Of a stretch of DNA of 64,000 nt, positions 53,993 to 63,205 are shown one piece after another. The DNA lies in NCBI GenBank assembly GCA_017395635.1, contig JAFQOE010000047.1:1-64000 (forward strand), read 5' to 3'. Numbering within the stretch: the stretch's first letter is position 1; every line of letters starts with the position of its first letter. The stretch is from Lachnospiraceae bacterium (GTDB taxonomy: Bacteria; Bacillota; Clostridia; Lachnospirales; Lachnospiraceae). Position numbers and translations under genes: made by a program. Below the pieces are notes generated by a model. The model was not told where the DNA came from, did not search any database, and worked only from the letters and a program-made list of their open reading frames with translations.

Positions 53993-54430
53993 AACACGTC
54001 GCTCCTTTTCTTACTAATTCTTTCTTACCGTCATCCATCCCCATCTAAAATGGTTCAACTTAAATGACTACATTTTATCATTGATAAATATATCATATAT
54101 ATATTCATAATAATAATATATATATTGAATACTTATAATAACCTAAAGTTATAATAAGATAGCTACTAAACGCATCCTTCTTCATATGCCGCTCGAATAC
54201 ATAATACATACACAAGAATACATATCCTCTTCTCTTGGGTTATTCTTCGCCCGGGTTGGATTCCGTAAGCAACAACTTCATATTATAATATCAAAACGAC
54301 TTAGAATCAACCAAAAATCGACATTTCTTTCCATTTACGAATATTTATTCCTTTTATTTTTTTATTTGTGTTGTTATAATTATTAGTAATGGATAACTCT
54401 TTATATATAACTACGAAACGAGGTAAACCT
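53993..54430. promoter_or_regulatory. divergent leuC / LysR control region
   Basis: This 438-bp spacer contains no gene. Two palindromes fit LysR-type sites: CTTATAATAAC/GTTATAATAAG (54132-54158, one mismatch) and the perfect TTTATCA-T-TGATAAA (54074-54088, T-N11-A form). Between them runs a TATATA-rich stretch. I looked for a T-box leader (conserved GGTGG anti-terminator, terminator hairpin) and did not see one. Exact promoter boxes could not be fixed. Confidence 0.5.
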
Positions 54431-55507
54431 ATGGAACAAAATCTGAATTACTACAAAATCTTTTATGAAGTAGCTAAGAGCGGTAATATCAGCAAAGCTG
54501 CAGAAACTTTATACATCAGTCAGCCTGCCGTCTCCAAGTCCATCACAAAACTGGAACAAGCACTAAACCATACGCTTTTCACCCGTAGCAAAAAAGGGGT
54601 AAAACTTACTGACGAGGGAGAAACCTTGTTTCAACATTTAAAGACTGCCTTTGAATCGATAGAAAATGCTGAAAAAACATTGAAACGTATTGATCAACTT
54701 GGTATGGGCCAACTTCGCATTGGAGTATCTACTTCCTTATGTAAATACATACTACTACCATACTTACAGGACTTCATTCGCCACAACCCTCATGTTAAGG
54801 TTTCCATTGAATGTAATCCAACTTATGAAACCATTCAGCTTTTGAAACAGGGAAAAATTGATATTGGATTGATTTGTGAAACACCACTTAATAAACAATA
54901 TCATTTTATGCCATTGCGTTCTATCCATGATACTTTTGTTACAACCCAAACTTATCTTGACAACCTGATTTTAAGAGAAAATGATTCGATTCATAAAGAG
55001 ACTGATTGCAATAGAGAAACAACCAATAATGAGAGAACCGAAAAATTTGATTATGAATCATCCAAAACATCCTCTCCATATTCAGATGAAGAGGATATGC
55101 TTACAAACATTCCGAACGTTGCCGGTCTTCTACTATTTACAGAACCAACAACAAGAACAGAAGATATTTCACTATCCACAAAAGAAATTTTAGAAAAATC
55201 TAACCTAATGTTATTGGATAAAGAAAACATTTCAAGAATCTATATTGAGAAATATTTTGAAAACCAGGATATTCATCCCGGCCAGGTATTAGAAATCAAT
55301 AATATGGATTTATTAATTGATTTTGCCACAATCGGCATGGGAGTTGCCTGCGTTGTAAAGGAATTTGTTTCTTCTTATATTGATTCCGGTCAGGTGATTG
55401 AAATCCCATTAGACTGTGACATTCCTCACCGAACAGTAGGATTTATCTATGATGAACACTCTCTTAGTAATACAACAAAGAAGTTTATTGAATTTACCAG
55501 CTTTTAG
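54431..55507 (+). CDS. LysR-type regulator with acidic insert, divergent from leuC
   Basis: 358 aa from 54431 (CGAGG 7 bp upstream); an ATG 42 bp earlier has no site. N-terminal helix-turn-helix (about 5-62; NISKAAETLYISQPAVSKSI) and effector domain from about 90. Normal members are about 300 aa; here a hydrophilic, acidic Ser/Thr/Asn/Glu stretch of about 45-50 residues (about 185-235) is inserted within the effector domain. Divergence from leuC and the palindromes between them suggest control of leucine/branched-chain synthesis. The only convincing plus-strand gene here. Confidence 0.9.
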   Translation: MEQNLNYYKIFYEVAKSGNISKAAETLYISQPAVSKSITKLEQALNHTLFTRSKKGVKLTDEGETLFQHLKTAFESIENAEKTLKRIDQLGMGQLRIGVSTSLCKYILLPYLQDFIRHNPHVKVSIECNPTYETIQLLKQGKIDIGLICETPLNKQYHFMPLRSIHDTFVTTQTYLDNLILRENDSIHKETDCNRETTNNERTEKFDYESSKTSSPYSDEEDMLTNIPNVAGLLLFTEPTTRTEDISLSTKEILEKSNLMLLDKENISRIYIEKYFENQDIHPGQVLEINNMDLLIDFATIGMGVACVVKEFVSSYIDSGQVIEIPLDCDIPHRTVGFIYDEHSLSNTTKKFIEFTSF

Positions 55508-55533
55508 TAACTGTTAAGCAACCAGACTTTTTA

Positions 55534-55615
55534 TTGCTCATCGTAACTATTCAGTACCTTCATAGTTGCGATGAGCAAATCCATGAAAATCAGCTATACT
55601 GATGGAATTTGCTCA
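55534..55615. repeat. three-arm inverted repeat between convergent genes
   Basis: TTGCTCATCGTAACTAT (55534-55550) pairs with ATAGTTGCGATGAGCAA (55562-55578) over 17 bp with one G-U. The same middle arm TGAGCAAAT can instead pair with ATTTGCTCA (55607-55615), with a nested ATCAG/CTGAT. The two hairpins are mutually exclusive. It lies behind the LysR gene and facing the peptidase gene; no long T-run. The rest of 55616-55721 is empty. Confidence 0.5.
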
Positions 55616-55721
55616 CACTTGAATCAATTTCTTACGAACATTTCGCTTGACAGCTCGATAATGTACATTCACCAAATAGACAGATTCCATATCGTAAAAT
55701 AAAATCCGATATTTTGCTATA

Positions 55722-56855
55722 CTATAAAATTATCAACTCTTTCTCCGACATAGAAAGCTTCTCATAACCATCTTTCTTTACAACAATCAGGTCTTCAATA
55801 CGAACACCGAACTGTTCCGGCAGATAAATTCCCGGTTCGTCCGTGATTACCATATTTTCTTTTGTTATCGCATCGCATTTTGGGGAAAATCTTGGTTCTT
55901 CATGAATATCCAAACCGACTCCATGACCCAATCCGTGACCAAAATATGCTCCATATCCTTTTTCTGCTATATAATCTCTTGCCAACGCATCAATTACATT
56001 ACATTCTATCCCTTCACGAATTCCTTCCATGGCACAAAGATTTGCCTGCAATACAATATCGTAGATTTTTTTCATCTCTTTTGACAGCTGTCCAACCGCA
56101 ACAGTTCTTGTCATATCCGAACAATATCCCTGATACACACAACCAAAATCCATTGTCACAAAATCGCCACACTGGATTTTCCTGTTTGTCACCTGTGCAT
56201 GTGGCATAGATGAATTAGGGCCACTAGCAACAATGGTATCAAAGCTAAGTTTCGTTGCTCCTTGTTTCTTCATGAAGAATTCTAGTTCTAATGCAATGTC
56301 CATTTCCGAGACACCTGGCTTTATCAAAGAAAGAATATGAGTAAATGCAGCATCTCCAATTGCTTCTGCCTGACGAATTTTATTCAGCTCTTCTGAATCC
56401 TTCACCATTCGGCATGCATTGATCCATTCCGTAGCCAACTGGAAATCGTATCCCTCACACATTTTCAAAAGTTTTAAGTACCACGAAAGATTCATGCTTT
56501 CTTCAATCGCAACCGATACCGAAGACTTTGATTTGCCACTACTGTTGTTGGATAAACCAAAGCTCCATTGCATTTCTTTACGAATCTTCGTAAACACATC
56601 CTTAACGGTATCACAATACCCTCTTTTTTCCATACGGACCAGTGTAAGCTCCGGACACTCTTTTTCCACCTGCTCATAATAACGGGAATCCGTAATCACA
56701 TATCCTTCTCCTGTTTCAACCAACAAGAGAAAAATAGCTTCTCCACCGGTAAATCCTGTATAATAATATAGATTCGACGGATCATTTATTAACACAATAT
56801 CGAATTGTTTTTCCTTTGCATTGGTAATTAACTGTTTGCGTCTACGTTCTAACAT
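55722..56855 (-). CDS. pepP: Xaa-Pro aminopeptidase (M24)
   Basis: About 377 aa if started at 56855 (GGGGAAT upstream); ATGs at 56870 and earlier are possible and the ribosome site is weak. Cuts the N-terminal residue before proline. Creatinase-like N-domain (about 1-140) and pita-bread metallopeptidase with metal ligands in MDFGCVY, SDMTRTV, GHGLGHGVGLD, ITDEPGIY and VRIEDL. It follows the AroE-AroK gene on the same strand. Confidence 0.9.
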   Translation of the reverse strand: MLERRRKQLITNAKEKQFDIVLINDPSNLYYYTGFTGGEAIFLLLVETGEGYVITDSRYYEQVEKECPELTLVRMEKRGYCDTVKDVFTKIRKEMQWSFGLSNNSSGKSKSSVSVAIEESMNLSWYLKLLKMCEGYDFQLATEWINACRMVKDSEELNKIRQAEAIGDAAFTHILSLIKPGVSEMDIALELEFFMKKQGATKLSFDTIVASGPNSSMPHAQVTNRKIQCGDFVTMDFGCVYQGYCSDMTRTVAVGQLSKEMKKIYDIVLQANLCAMEGIREGIECNVIDALARDYIAEKGYGAYFGHGLGHGVGLDIHEEPRFSPKCDAITKENMVITDEPGIYLPEQFGVRIEDLIVVKKDGYEKLSMSEKELIIL

Positions 56856-56969
56856 TACTAAATTCCCCATTTCTATGTTAATTGCCTTTATTATGCGTTC
56901 ATTCCTATTGCATGCATATTGTATTCTCATATTGCATTCATACTGCAAATTTTCATTATTACCATTTCC

Positions 56970-58397
56970 TTACAACTCATTTTGAATTGCTTGAATCACT
57001 TCCTCCAAATTATTGGAATTGGTATCCACTAAAACATCTGCAGCAGCCTCATATAAAGGCTTTCTCTGTTTCATCAACTCACATATTTTTCCATAAGGAT
57101 TCTCTCCTTGTAACAAAGGACGCTTAGTATTATCCTTTACTCTGTTATAAATCACTTGATTGGCTGCCGTCAAATAAAACACCTTACCGATTTCCTTTAA
57201 TAATCCGGCATTTTCTGCACGCAACGGCATACCACCACCAGTGGAAAATACTGTATTGGAAACGGTATCCCGTAAAGTAATTAACACTTCTGTCTCTAAC
57301 ATACGAAAGGCTTCTTCTCCATCTTGTGCAAATATATCGGTAATGGACTTTCCTGCTTTTTCTTCTATATATGCATCCGTATCAATAAAATTCATATTCA
57401 TGCGTTTGGCAAGTTCAACACCTACCGTCGTTTTTCCACTTCCCATAAATCCAATTAATACAATATTATCCTTTGGATATACACATCGCTTCAAATCTGT
57501 ATAAATATCTTCTATTATATCTTGCGGAACCTTAATATCATGCCATAACTCATAAGCAATGACTCCTTGATACAATAGCATTTTCAATGCATTATAAGCC
57601 TTACCACCATGCTCTGTCACCAACTGCATGAACTTCGTATTAGCCGGATTATAGATTAAATCCACACCAATTTGCACCTTTTGATAAAATGCAGCATCCT
57701 CTAACACAACATTCTCTACATTTGGAGATAACCCAATAGAAGTCGCCTGAAATACAATCAAATCTTCTTCTAAAATCTTATGATAATCTGCTAGCGCCAT
57801 AGGAATTATTCGCTTACAGCAGATAGTTTTCTCATCTTCTTCCAGCTTTCCCATAACATCGGAAAACATTTCAGTGGCTGTTTCATTCATACTCTCTGCA
57901 ATAGCATCCGCTTTCTCTTTTGTTCGATTTAACAAATAGATTTTGTTCGCTTGTTCTAACAAACACATATACACCACCGCTTTGGCAGCTCCACCAGCAC
58001 CTAGAATAACCACCGTCTTATCTTTCAAAGATATACCATCCTCAAGAATCTGACGTCGCAATCCTAACATATCTGTATTATAGCCCTTATAGCCTTTCAA
58101 AGAATCCATGCGCACTAATGTATTCACTGCACCAATCTTCTTTGCAGCTTCATCTATATCCACCAGACTCTCTATTACCTGATTCTTGTGTGGCACTGTT
58201 ACATTCATTCCCAATATATTCAGTTCATACGCACCCTGAACCGCCTGAGCAAGACCAACCTCTTCCACCTTAAATGGCACATATACGGATGCACACTGCA
58301 TTCTTTCACTAATACCATTATGGATGACAGGTGAAAGGGTATGCTCTACCGGATTTCCAATCAAACCAATTAATCTTGTTTTTCCATCAATCTTCAT
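56970..58397 (-). CDS. aroE-aroK: fused shikimate dehydrogenase and shikimate kinase
   Basis: 475 aa carrying two consecutive enzymes' domains of chorismate synthesis. Residues about 1-300 are shikimate dehydrogenase (LIGLIGNPVEHTLSPVIHN, NVTVPHKNQ, NADP motif VILGAGGAAKAVVY). Residues about 305-475 are shikimate kinase (Walker A GFMGSGKTTVG, substrate residues DTDAYIEE, FSTGGGMPLR). The dehydrogenase part has a slightly expanded region at about 175-205. Separate genes are the norm, though fusions occur. GAGGA precedes the ATG. Confidence 0.95.
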   Translation of the reverse strand: MKIDGKTRLIGLIGNPVEHTLSPVIHNGISERMQCASVYVPFKVEEVGLAQAVQGAYELNILGMNVTVPHKNQVIESLVDIDEAAKKIGAVNTLVRMDSLKGYKGYNTDMLGLRRQILEDGISLKDKTVVILGAGGAAKAVVYMCLLEQANKIYLLNRTKEKADAIAESMNETATEMFSDVMGKLEEDEKTICCKRIIPMALADYHKILEEDLIVFQATSIGLSPNVENVVLEDAAFYQKVQIGVDLIYNPANTKFMQLVTEHGGKAYNALKMLLYQGVIAYELWHDIKVPQDIIEDIYTDLKRCVYPKDNIVLIGFMGSGKTTVGVELAKRMNMNFIDTDAYIEEKAGKSITDIFAQDGEEAFRMLETEVLITLRDTVSNTVFSTGGGMPLRAENAGLLKEIGKVFYLTAANQVIYNRVKDNTKRPLLQGENPYGKICELMKQRKPLYEAAADVLVDTNSNNLEEVIQAIQNEL

Positions 58398-58521
58398 GTC
58401 AATTTCCTCTACCTTTTATCAAATCCATCTTTCACGCAATATGTTTTACCACTTCAAACTATTTTAATAATATGATTTTATGCACCTTTCGAAGAATAAG
58501 ATATAATAGTAATCTATTCTA

Positions 58522-59046
58522 CTATGCTTCTGTATCATATTCCGAAGGCTTTAAACCATGTTTTCTCCGATAATTCCACTTGAAATATTTTTCAGGAATT
58601 CGCTTTAATATAATTTGTATCTCTTCCTTCGGATTAATTGGATCTAACAAAATACTAAAAATGCCAGTTCTCCTAGCACCCCATACATCTGTAAAAATCT
58701 GATCACCCACAAACAAGGTATTTTCCTTGTTCGTACCTAACAATTCCATCGCTTTTTCATAACCGGAACGAAATGGTTTATTTGCTTTATAAATATATTG
58801 TACTTGTAATGGTTCATTAAAGGATGAAACTCTTTCCTCATCATTATTCGACAACAGACAAATCTGAAATCCTATTGTTTTTAACTGTTGTATAAAATGA
58901 ATTGCCTTCTCATCTGCGGGTGCATCATGAGGAACTAATGTATTATCAATATCAAAAATAACACCTCTGTAACCTTGATTATAATATTCTTGAAATGGAA
59001 TATCTTCCTTTTTGTCAAAAAACCGATTTGGATATAATTTCTTCAT
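58522..59046 (-). CDS. yqeG: YqeG-family HAD phosphatase
   Basis: 174 aa. HAD motifs: FDIDNTLVPHD (nucleophile Asp), LLSNND, Lys in KPFRSGYEK, and VGDQIFTDVWGA. This combination is typical of YqeG (HAD IIIA), a probable phosphatase of unknown substrate that often sits near aroE, as here. AAGGAGC precedes the ATG. Confidence 0.92.
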   Translation of the reverse strand: MKKLYPNRFFDKKEDIPFQEYYNQGYRGVIFDIDNTLVPHDAPADEKAIHFIQQLKTIGFQICLLSNNDEERVSSFNEPLQVQYIYKANKPFRSGYEKAMELLGTNKENTLFVGDQIFTDVWGARRTGIFSILLDPINPKEEIQIILKRIPEKYFKWNYRRKHGLKPSEYDTEA

Positions 59047-59087
59047 TCATTTGCTCCTTAAAGTTTAATTAGCATAAAGCAAAAATA

Positions 59088-59122
59088 GAACCACTCCTCA
59101 TGTTACACACAAGGAATGGTTC
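59088..59122 (-). terminator. terminator of the fibro-slime / prepilin operon
   Basis: GAACCATTCCT pairs with AGGAGTGGTTC (one mismatch) on the minus strand and a T-rich tract follows, 31 bp past the stop of the fibro-slime gene. Confidence 0.78.
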
Positions 59123-59153
59123 ATTTGTTATTATGTTTACATGAAATAAACTA

Positions 59154-61775
59154 TTATGTTAAATCTTTCAAACTTGGCAAATCTCTTGTTGCTTTTAATT
59201 CAAAACGAACTTCAGGATAAGACCATTTTTTAGTATTCGCATCATAAACCGGATAAAATGGTATTGTCAACATTTTTGCATTAACTTTAGTATCCCTATT
59301 CATTGTTGAATACTTCTCTGTAGTCGTAATCGTTTGACCACTCGCATCTTTTGCAGTAACAATAGACTTACCGTTAACGATTACCGTATATCCGGTTAAT
59401 ACTGACTCATCTACCGTTAACGTATAATCTCCCTGCGATAACTTATCCAAAGTAATTTCATTTACTCCATATGCTGTATCATTTGTATAACGTATTGTTG
59501 TTGCATTCATTTTATCCGTTCTGGTAACAACGAATTTTCCATAATCAGCTAATTCTTTTTTCCAGTTAACCTCGTCAATAAATCCATCACCATCTAAATC
59601 TTCATCAGGTGCCGTGGTAATCTTAATGCTTCCAACAATAACCTTAACCGGATTCGATGCTGATAGTACATTGTTGGTAGGTGTTGAAGCTCCATTCATC
59701 CATGCATCGTACTTTACTTGTGGTACAAAGGTTAGTACTTTAGAATTCACTCCCATATCGTCTGCCACCTCTGTATAAAAGGTAGTATCATCATAAGATT
59801 TTGTTGCAGTATCAAACTGTGCACCACTAATTTCCAAAGTTTCAAAACGACCAATCCCCACATTAGCAAAATATTCTTTCAATCGCGCCACCGTCGCAAG
59901 ATCTGCCGCCGAAGTTGGATTCTTCGGATTTTCAAAGACAAAAGATGTACTCTTTTCCGGAATCAACGTACCATCTTGGTCCTTTACATTAACCGTCAAC
60001 GTATTGTTCAACAAACTGACACCTTCACCCAACGTGAAACCATCTACACCAATTACATTACCAAAATTATCTGTAAAGGTAAAATTCTTATCGGTATTCA
60101 ACTCTCTTTTTGCTGTAAAACCATAAGTCAAATTCGCCATATATCCATATGGAATAGTTTCATAATCAAAAACGTGCTTTAATAAGTCTGTTGCCAACTT
60201 GAAATTCATTTTGGCATAGAAATTACTTCCAGTAGTATGTCGTTCCATATAAAACATCTTAAGTGAAACCGGCTCTCCATCAACTAAACCATAGTCATTA
60301 TTAGGATCACTTGCTAAATTATCTAAGTTAAACGAATCATCAATCTGTGAATGTGCACCACCTAAGTCAACTAACAATTTACCATTAAGAAACACATACA
60401 CATCATCATCACCGGAGAAATAAAAATACTGTCCTTGACCTTTTTTGTATACAAAATAACTTTCAGATGATAAAGTATAATGGAAATTATGATATCCTCC
60501 ACCATCTCCCCTCAATTTCGTATCAAGTGGAAAACTCATTTCTGCATCATCCGCAATAAATAAAGCTCCACCAGGCTTAACTACATCTCCATTCGTGGTA
60601 TCACCAGTATCACTACCATAAACATTACGAACTGTATGTTTATCTTTGTTAAAAATCAGTTGAGTACTCGAATGTCGTTGATCTGCCATAAATTCATACG
60701 CTGTCTTACCCGTTGCCGGATCGTCAACTTTATGGAATACCAATTGTTCATAGTCATTATATTGTGTATTCAAAGTAGAGTTGTACTTAAATAAGTTGCT
60801 TGTTACAAAATATGCATAATCCATACAGGTTCTCATATCCGTCCAGCCACGTGTGTTCTGGACACCTTCAGTGTCAGGATCCATATCCTCAGTATAATAT
60901 CTCTTGGAATCTTCATAATCACCTAACGGATATTCACCATTTGAATTAGAAATCTCAATATAATCCAAATCAGGACCATATTCTCCATATCTTCCTGAAA
61001 CAGTAATAGTATTGGTGCCTGCCTTCATCCAAACATCCATCTCTGCCGGAGCAGCTGTTCTATTCCAATCACCACTATTCAGATTCCAAAGGTCATGATT
61101 ATTACCATTAACAATAACCCTGCAATTTCTATTTGTGCCTGCCGCATAGTATAGAGCAAGCCTACAGTTCCCTGCCTCACTGGCATTATATTCAAAAGTG
61201 ACAGTTCCACGCCCATCTCTTGTTCCATCTCCACTAATATAATCTACACCAGCTTGATTCGAAAAATTCGTTTTATTGGTATTTATACGAGCAGCACCAG
61301 CGATAATACCATCTTCTGCTTCAATCTTGACAGAACCTTGTTTCTTAATATAATTCCTCACACTAAGATAATTCACTTCACCATTATATACCGGACGATC
61401 TATAATGGTTTGATTATTATACTTGCTCAATCGCTGCTGAACATATTTTGCAATACGATTTAACGTATCTTCTGTGTATTCAGGTACACCATCCGGACCT
61501 AATTCGTTTTTTACTAAGCCTTTACCATTATTATTTTCCGCACCGGTAAACAAATCCAGATAAATACCTTGACTTGTAACATTTATACCACTATTATACT
61601 CAAACAAAAGATTATCTGGTCTAAAGTCTAATACCTTAATCGGAAACAAAATCTCTGGTGGGTAATCATCCGGTCCGGCATACACAACCGAATTATTCGG
61701 TAATGCAACAACCGTCATCACAACTGCTAATGAAAAAGCTGTAATTCTTTTTATATATTTCTTCAACTTCATCAT
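59154..61775 (-). CDS. secreted fibro-slime protein with CBM35/CBM6-like module, probable pilus-linked adhesin
   Basis: About 873 aa from 61775 (AAGGAG 5 bp upstream; the next codon is also ATG). Signal peptide about 1-35. A carbohydrate-binding beta-sandwich of CBM35/CBM6 type at about 150-285 (SVKIEAEDGIIAGAARI, WMKAGTNTITVSG, GPDLDYIEI). A PA14-like fibro-slime domain at about 390-545 (YFYFSGDDDVYVFLNGKLL, DLGGAHSQ). Further Ig/Cna-like domains and a Ca-binding-like DEDLDGDGFIDE near 715. No LPXTG. It follows two prepilins in one operon, which suggests a pilus-tip or pilus-secreted glycan-binding protein; that role is inference. Confidence 0.85.
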   Translation of the reverse strand: MMKLKKYIKRITAFSLAVVMTVVALPNNSVVYAGPDDYPPEILFPIKVLDFRPDNLLFEYNSGINVTSQGIYLDLFTGAENNNGKGLVKNELGPDGVPEYTEDTLNRIAKYVQQRLSKYNNQTIIDRPVYNGEVNYLSVRNYIKKQGSVKIEAEDGIIAGAARINTNKTNFSNQAGVDYISGDGTRDGRGTVTFEYNASEAGNCRLALYYAAGTNRNCRVIVNGNNHDLWNLNSGDWNRTAAPAEMDVWMKAGTNTITVSGRYGEYGPDLDYIEISNSNGEYPLGDYEDSKRYYTEDMDPDTEGVQNTRGWTDMRTCMDYAYFVTSNLFKYNSTLNTQYNDYEQLVFHKVDDPATGKTAYEFMADQRHSSTQLIFNKDKHTVRNVYGSDTGDTTNGDVVKPGGALFIADDAEMSFPLDTKLRGDGGGYHNFHYTLSSESYFVYKKGQGQYFYFSGDDDVYVFLNGKLLVDLGGAHSQIDDSFNLDNLASDPNNDYGLVDGEPVSLKMFYMERHTTGSNFYAKMNFKLATDLLKHVFDYETIPYGYMANLTYGFTAKRELNTDKNFTFTDNFGNVIGVDGFTLGEGVSLLNNTLTVNVKDQDGTLIPEKSTSFVFENPKNPTSAADLATVARLKEYFANVGIGRFETLEISGAQFDTATKSYDDTTFYTEVADDMGVNSKVLTFVPQVKYDAWMNGASTPTNNVLSASNPVKVIVGSIKITTAPDEDLDGDGFIDEVNWKKELADYGKFVVTRTDKMNATTIRYTNDTAYGVNEITLDKLSQGDYTLTVDESVLTGYTVIVNGKSIVTAKDASGQTITTTEKYSTMNRDTKVNAKMLTIPFYPVYDANTKKWSYPEVRFELKATRDLPSLKDLT

Positions 61776-61801
61776 TTCTTCTCCTTTCCTTAAAGAACAC
61801 C

Positions 61802-62644
61802 TTATTTCCACTTGTACATCTGTTGCGGTGGTACAGTCAACACATTAGAATTACGCAATACAATCGTTTCCACATAATTGTATGTGTAACCTTTGAACTT
61901 TTCATTTTCAAATAACATATCTAAAAATACCGTGTTCGCTTCTGTATCAGCCGAAAAGTAGCAATCTGACATATTCTCTGTTAGTAATGAAGCATTCGTA
62001 CTTAAGGAAGCAACTGCCTCTGTAAAACCATCTGTAGCAACTGATGATAAATTAGGTCGGTTCATATAGATTTTCTTATCATTGAAATAATAAACCACAT
62101 AACCTGTACTCGCATCTTTCTTCTTATACTGCATATAGATATACTTAGGCTTCACATATAATGACTTATCTTCAGGATCTATATTATGCGTCAATTTACG
62201 AAATGAAAAAACATTAGCCTGATAAGGATCCCCATCCGGTTTAACCAACGTATAATTCGTTTCATTAAGTATAATCTGATGATTTGTTCCATGATTTAAA
62301 AAATTTGGATAATTGTCAACAACCAAGTCACCACCTACAGTACCTACTTCTGTTAATACTCTCTGCTTTCTATCATTTGCACCCATATTCGTATTAAGTT
62401 CGTAGATTTTACCATCCTGTGTCTGAACACGAATATAGGTAGCCTGCATAAAAGCATCAGAAAACTGACTTCCAATCTCCATTGCTTCGGTCTGAATATT
62501 CTGATTCTTTTTTGCCTTTGTTAATGCCCACGAAGTAGTGCCCATAAACTGTGTTACCATAAGCATAATAATCGACAATAAGGTTACAGCAATTAGTAAT
62601 TCAATTAAAGAGAAACCTTTATTTTTATTCATTTGATGTTCCAA
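61802..62644 (-). CDS. type IV prepilin-like protein (minor pilin)
   Basis: 280 aa with a TTG start (AGGAGG 9 bp upstream). The ATG at 62632 is the alternative. Prepilin signature NKG|FSLIELLIAVTLLSIIM with conserved Glu at position 5 after the cut, followed by a large C-terminal domain (PilW/PulJ-like size). It lies 13 bp after the smaller prepilin. Expected to be cut by a prepilin peptidase and placed in a pilus or pseudopilus. Confidence 0.88.
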   Translation of the reverse strand: MEHQMNKNKGFSLIELLIAVTLLSIIMLMVTQFMGTTSWALTKAKKNQNIQTEAMEIGSQFSDAFMQATYIRVQTQDGKIYELNTNMGANDRKQRVLTEVGTVGGDLVVDNYPNFLNHGTNHQIILNETNYTLVKPDGDPYQANVFSFRKLTHNIDPEDKSLYVKPKYIYMQYKKKDASTGYVVYYFNDKKIYMNRPNLSSVATDGFTEAVASLSTNASLLTENMSDCYFSADTEANTVFLDMLFENEKFKGYTYNYVETIVLRNSNVLTVPPQQMYKWK

Positions 62645-62657
62645 CTGCTTTCACCTC

Positions 62658-63194
62658 CTATTTGATGTAGTGTTTTCCTGATATAGGATCTACATAAATT
62701 GATGCATAAATCCTTTCAGTTCCACTCATTTCCGTATACAAATCATATTGACCTGCTCCATAACAAACGGTACCGTCACTTTTAACAAATTGAAGAATTA
62801 TCTGTTCATCTGTAGTAGCAGTATGTTTCTGAGTTGCAACTGTAGGTGTATATGTAATCTTAGTTATCTGTCTCGGCAATATTGCCTCACACTTCTCATC
62901 CGCTGTATCGTCAACACCATTTACATTGGAACCATCAAGTGTTCCTTTCATAATTACATAAACATTATCCGTACTTCTCTTCTTAATCACTAAACACATT
63001 GGTTTATCAACAGCGGATATCGCCTTTGTTTGTATCAGACAATTACTCATCTGATTATTCAAAGTGTTAACTGCAGCAGAACATCTCGCTTCATCTACTA
63101 TCGCAAAGGTTGCAAATGAAAGTCCTGCCAAGATTCCCATGATAGCAATTACAATAATCATTTCCACTAATGTATATCCTTTATTATTTTTCAT
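62658..63194 (-). CDS. type IV prepilin-like protein
   Basis: 178 aa. Prepilin motif KNNKG|YTLVEMIIVIAIMGILAG with conserved Glu5, then a helix and a beta-rich globular domain ending DPISGKHYIK. Size fits a minor pilin or pseudopilin (GspH/FimT-like). Gap of 11 bp from the upstream partner gene. Confidence 0.9.
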   Translation of the reverse strand: MKNNKGYTLVEMIIVIAIMGILAGLSFATFAIVDEARCSAAVNTLNNQMSNCLIQTKAISAVDKPMCLVIKKRSTDNVYVIMKGTLDGSNVNGVDDTADEKCEAILPRQITKITYTPTVATQKHTATTDEQIILQFVKSDGTVCYGAGQYDLYTEMSGTERIYASIYVDPISGKHYIK

Positions 63195-63205
63195 ACTATC
63201 ACCGC

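Noticed and set aside
53993-54430. T-box or leader-peptide attenuator for leuC
   Set aside because: No conserved T-box anti-terminator sequence, no run of Leu codons in any short frame, and no terminator hairpin close to leuC.
56895-56960. Repeated ATTGCAT-like words upstream of pepP as a regulatory repeat
   Set aside because: The copies are irregular in spacing and sequence and overlap the possible longer reading frame, so chance is a fair explanation.
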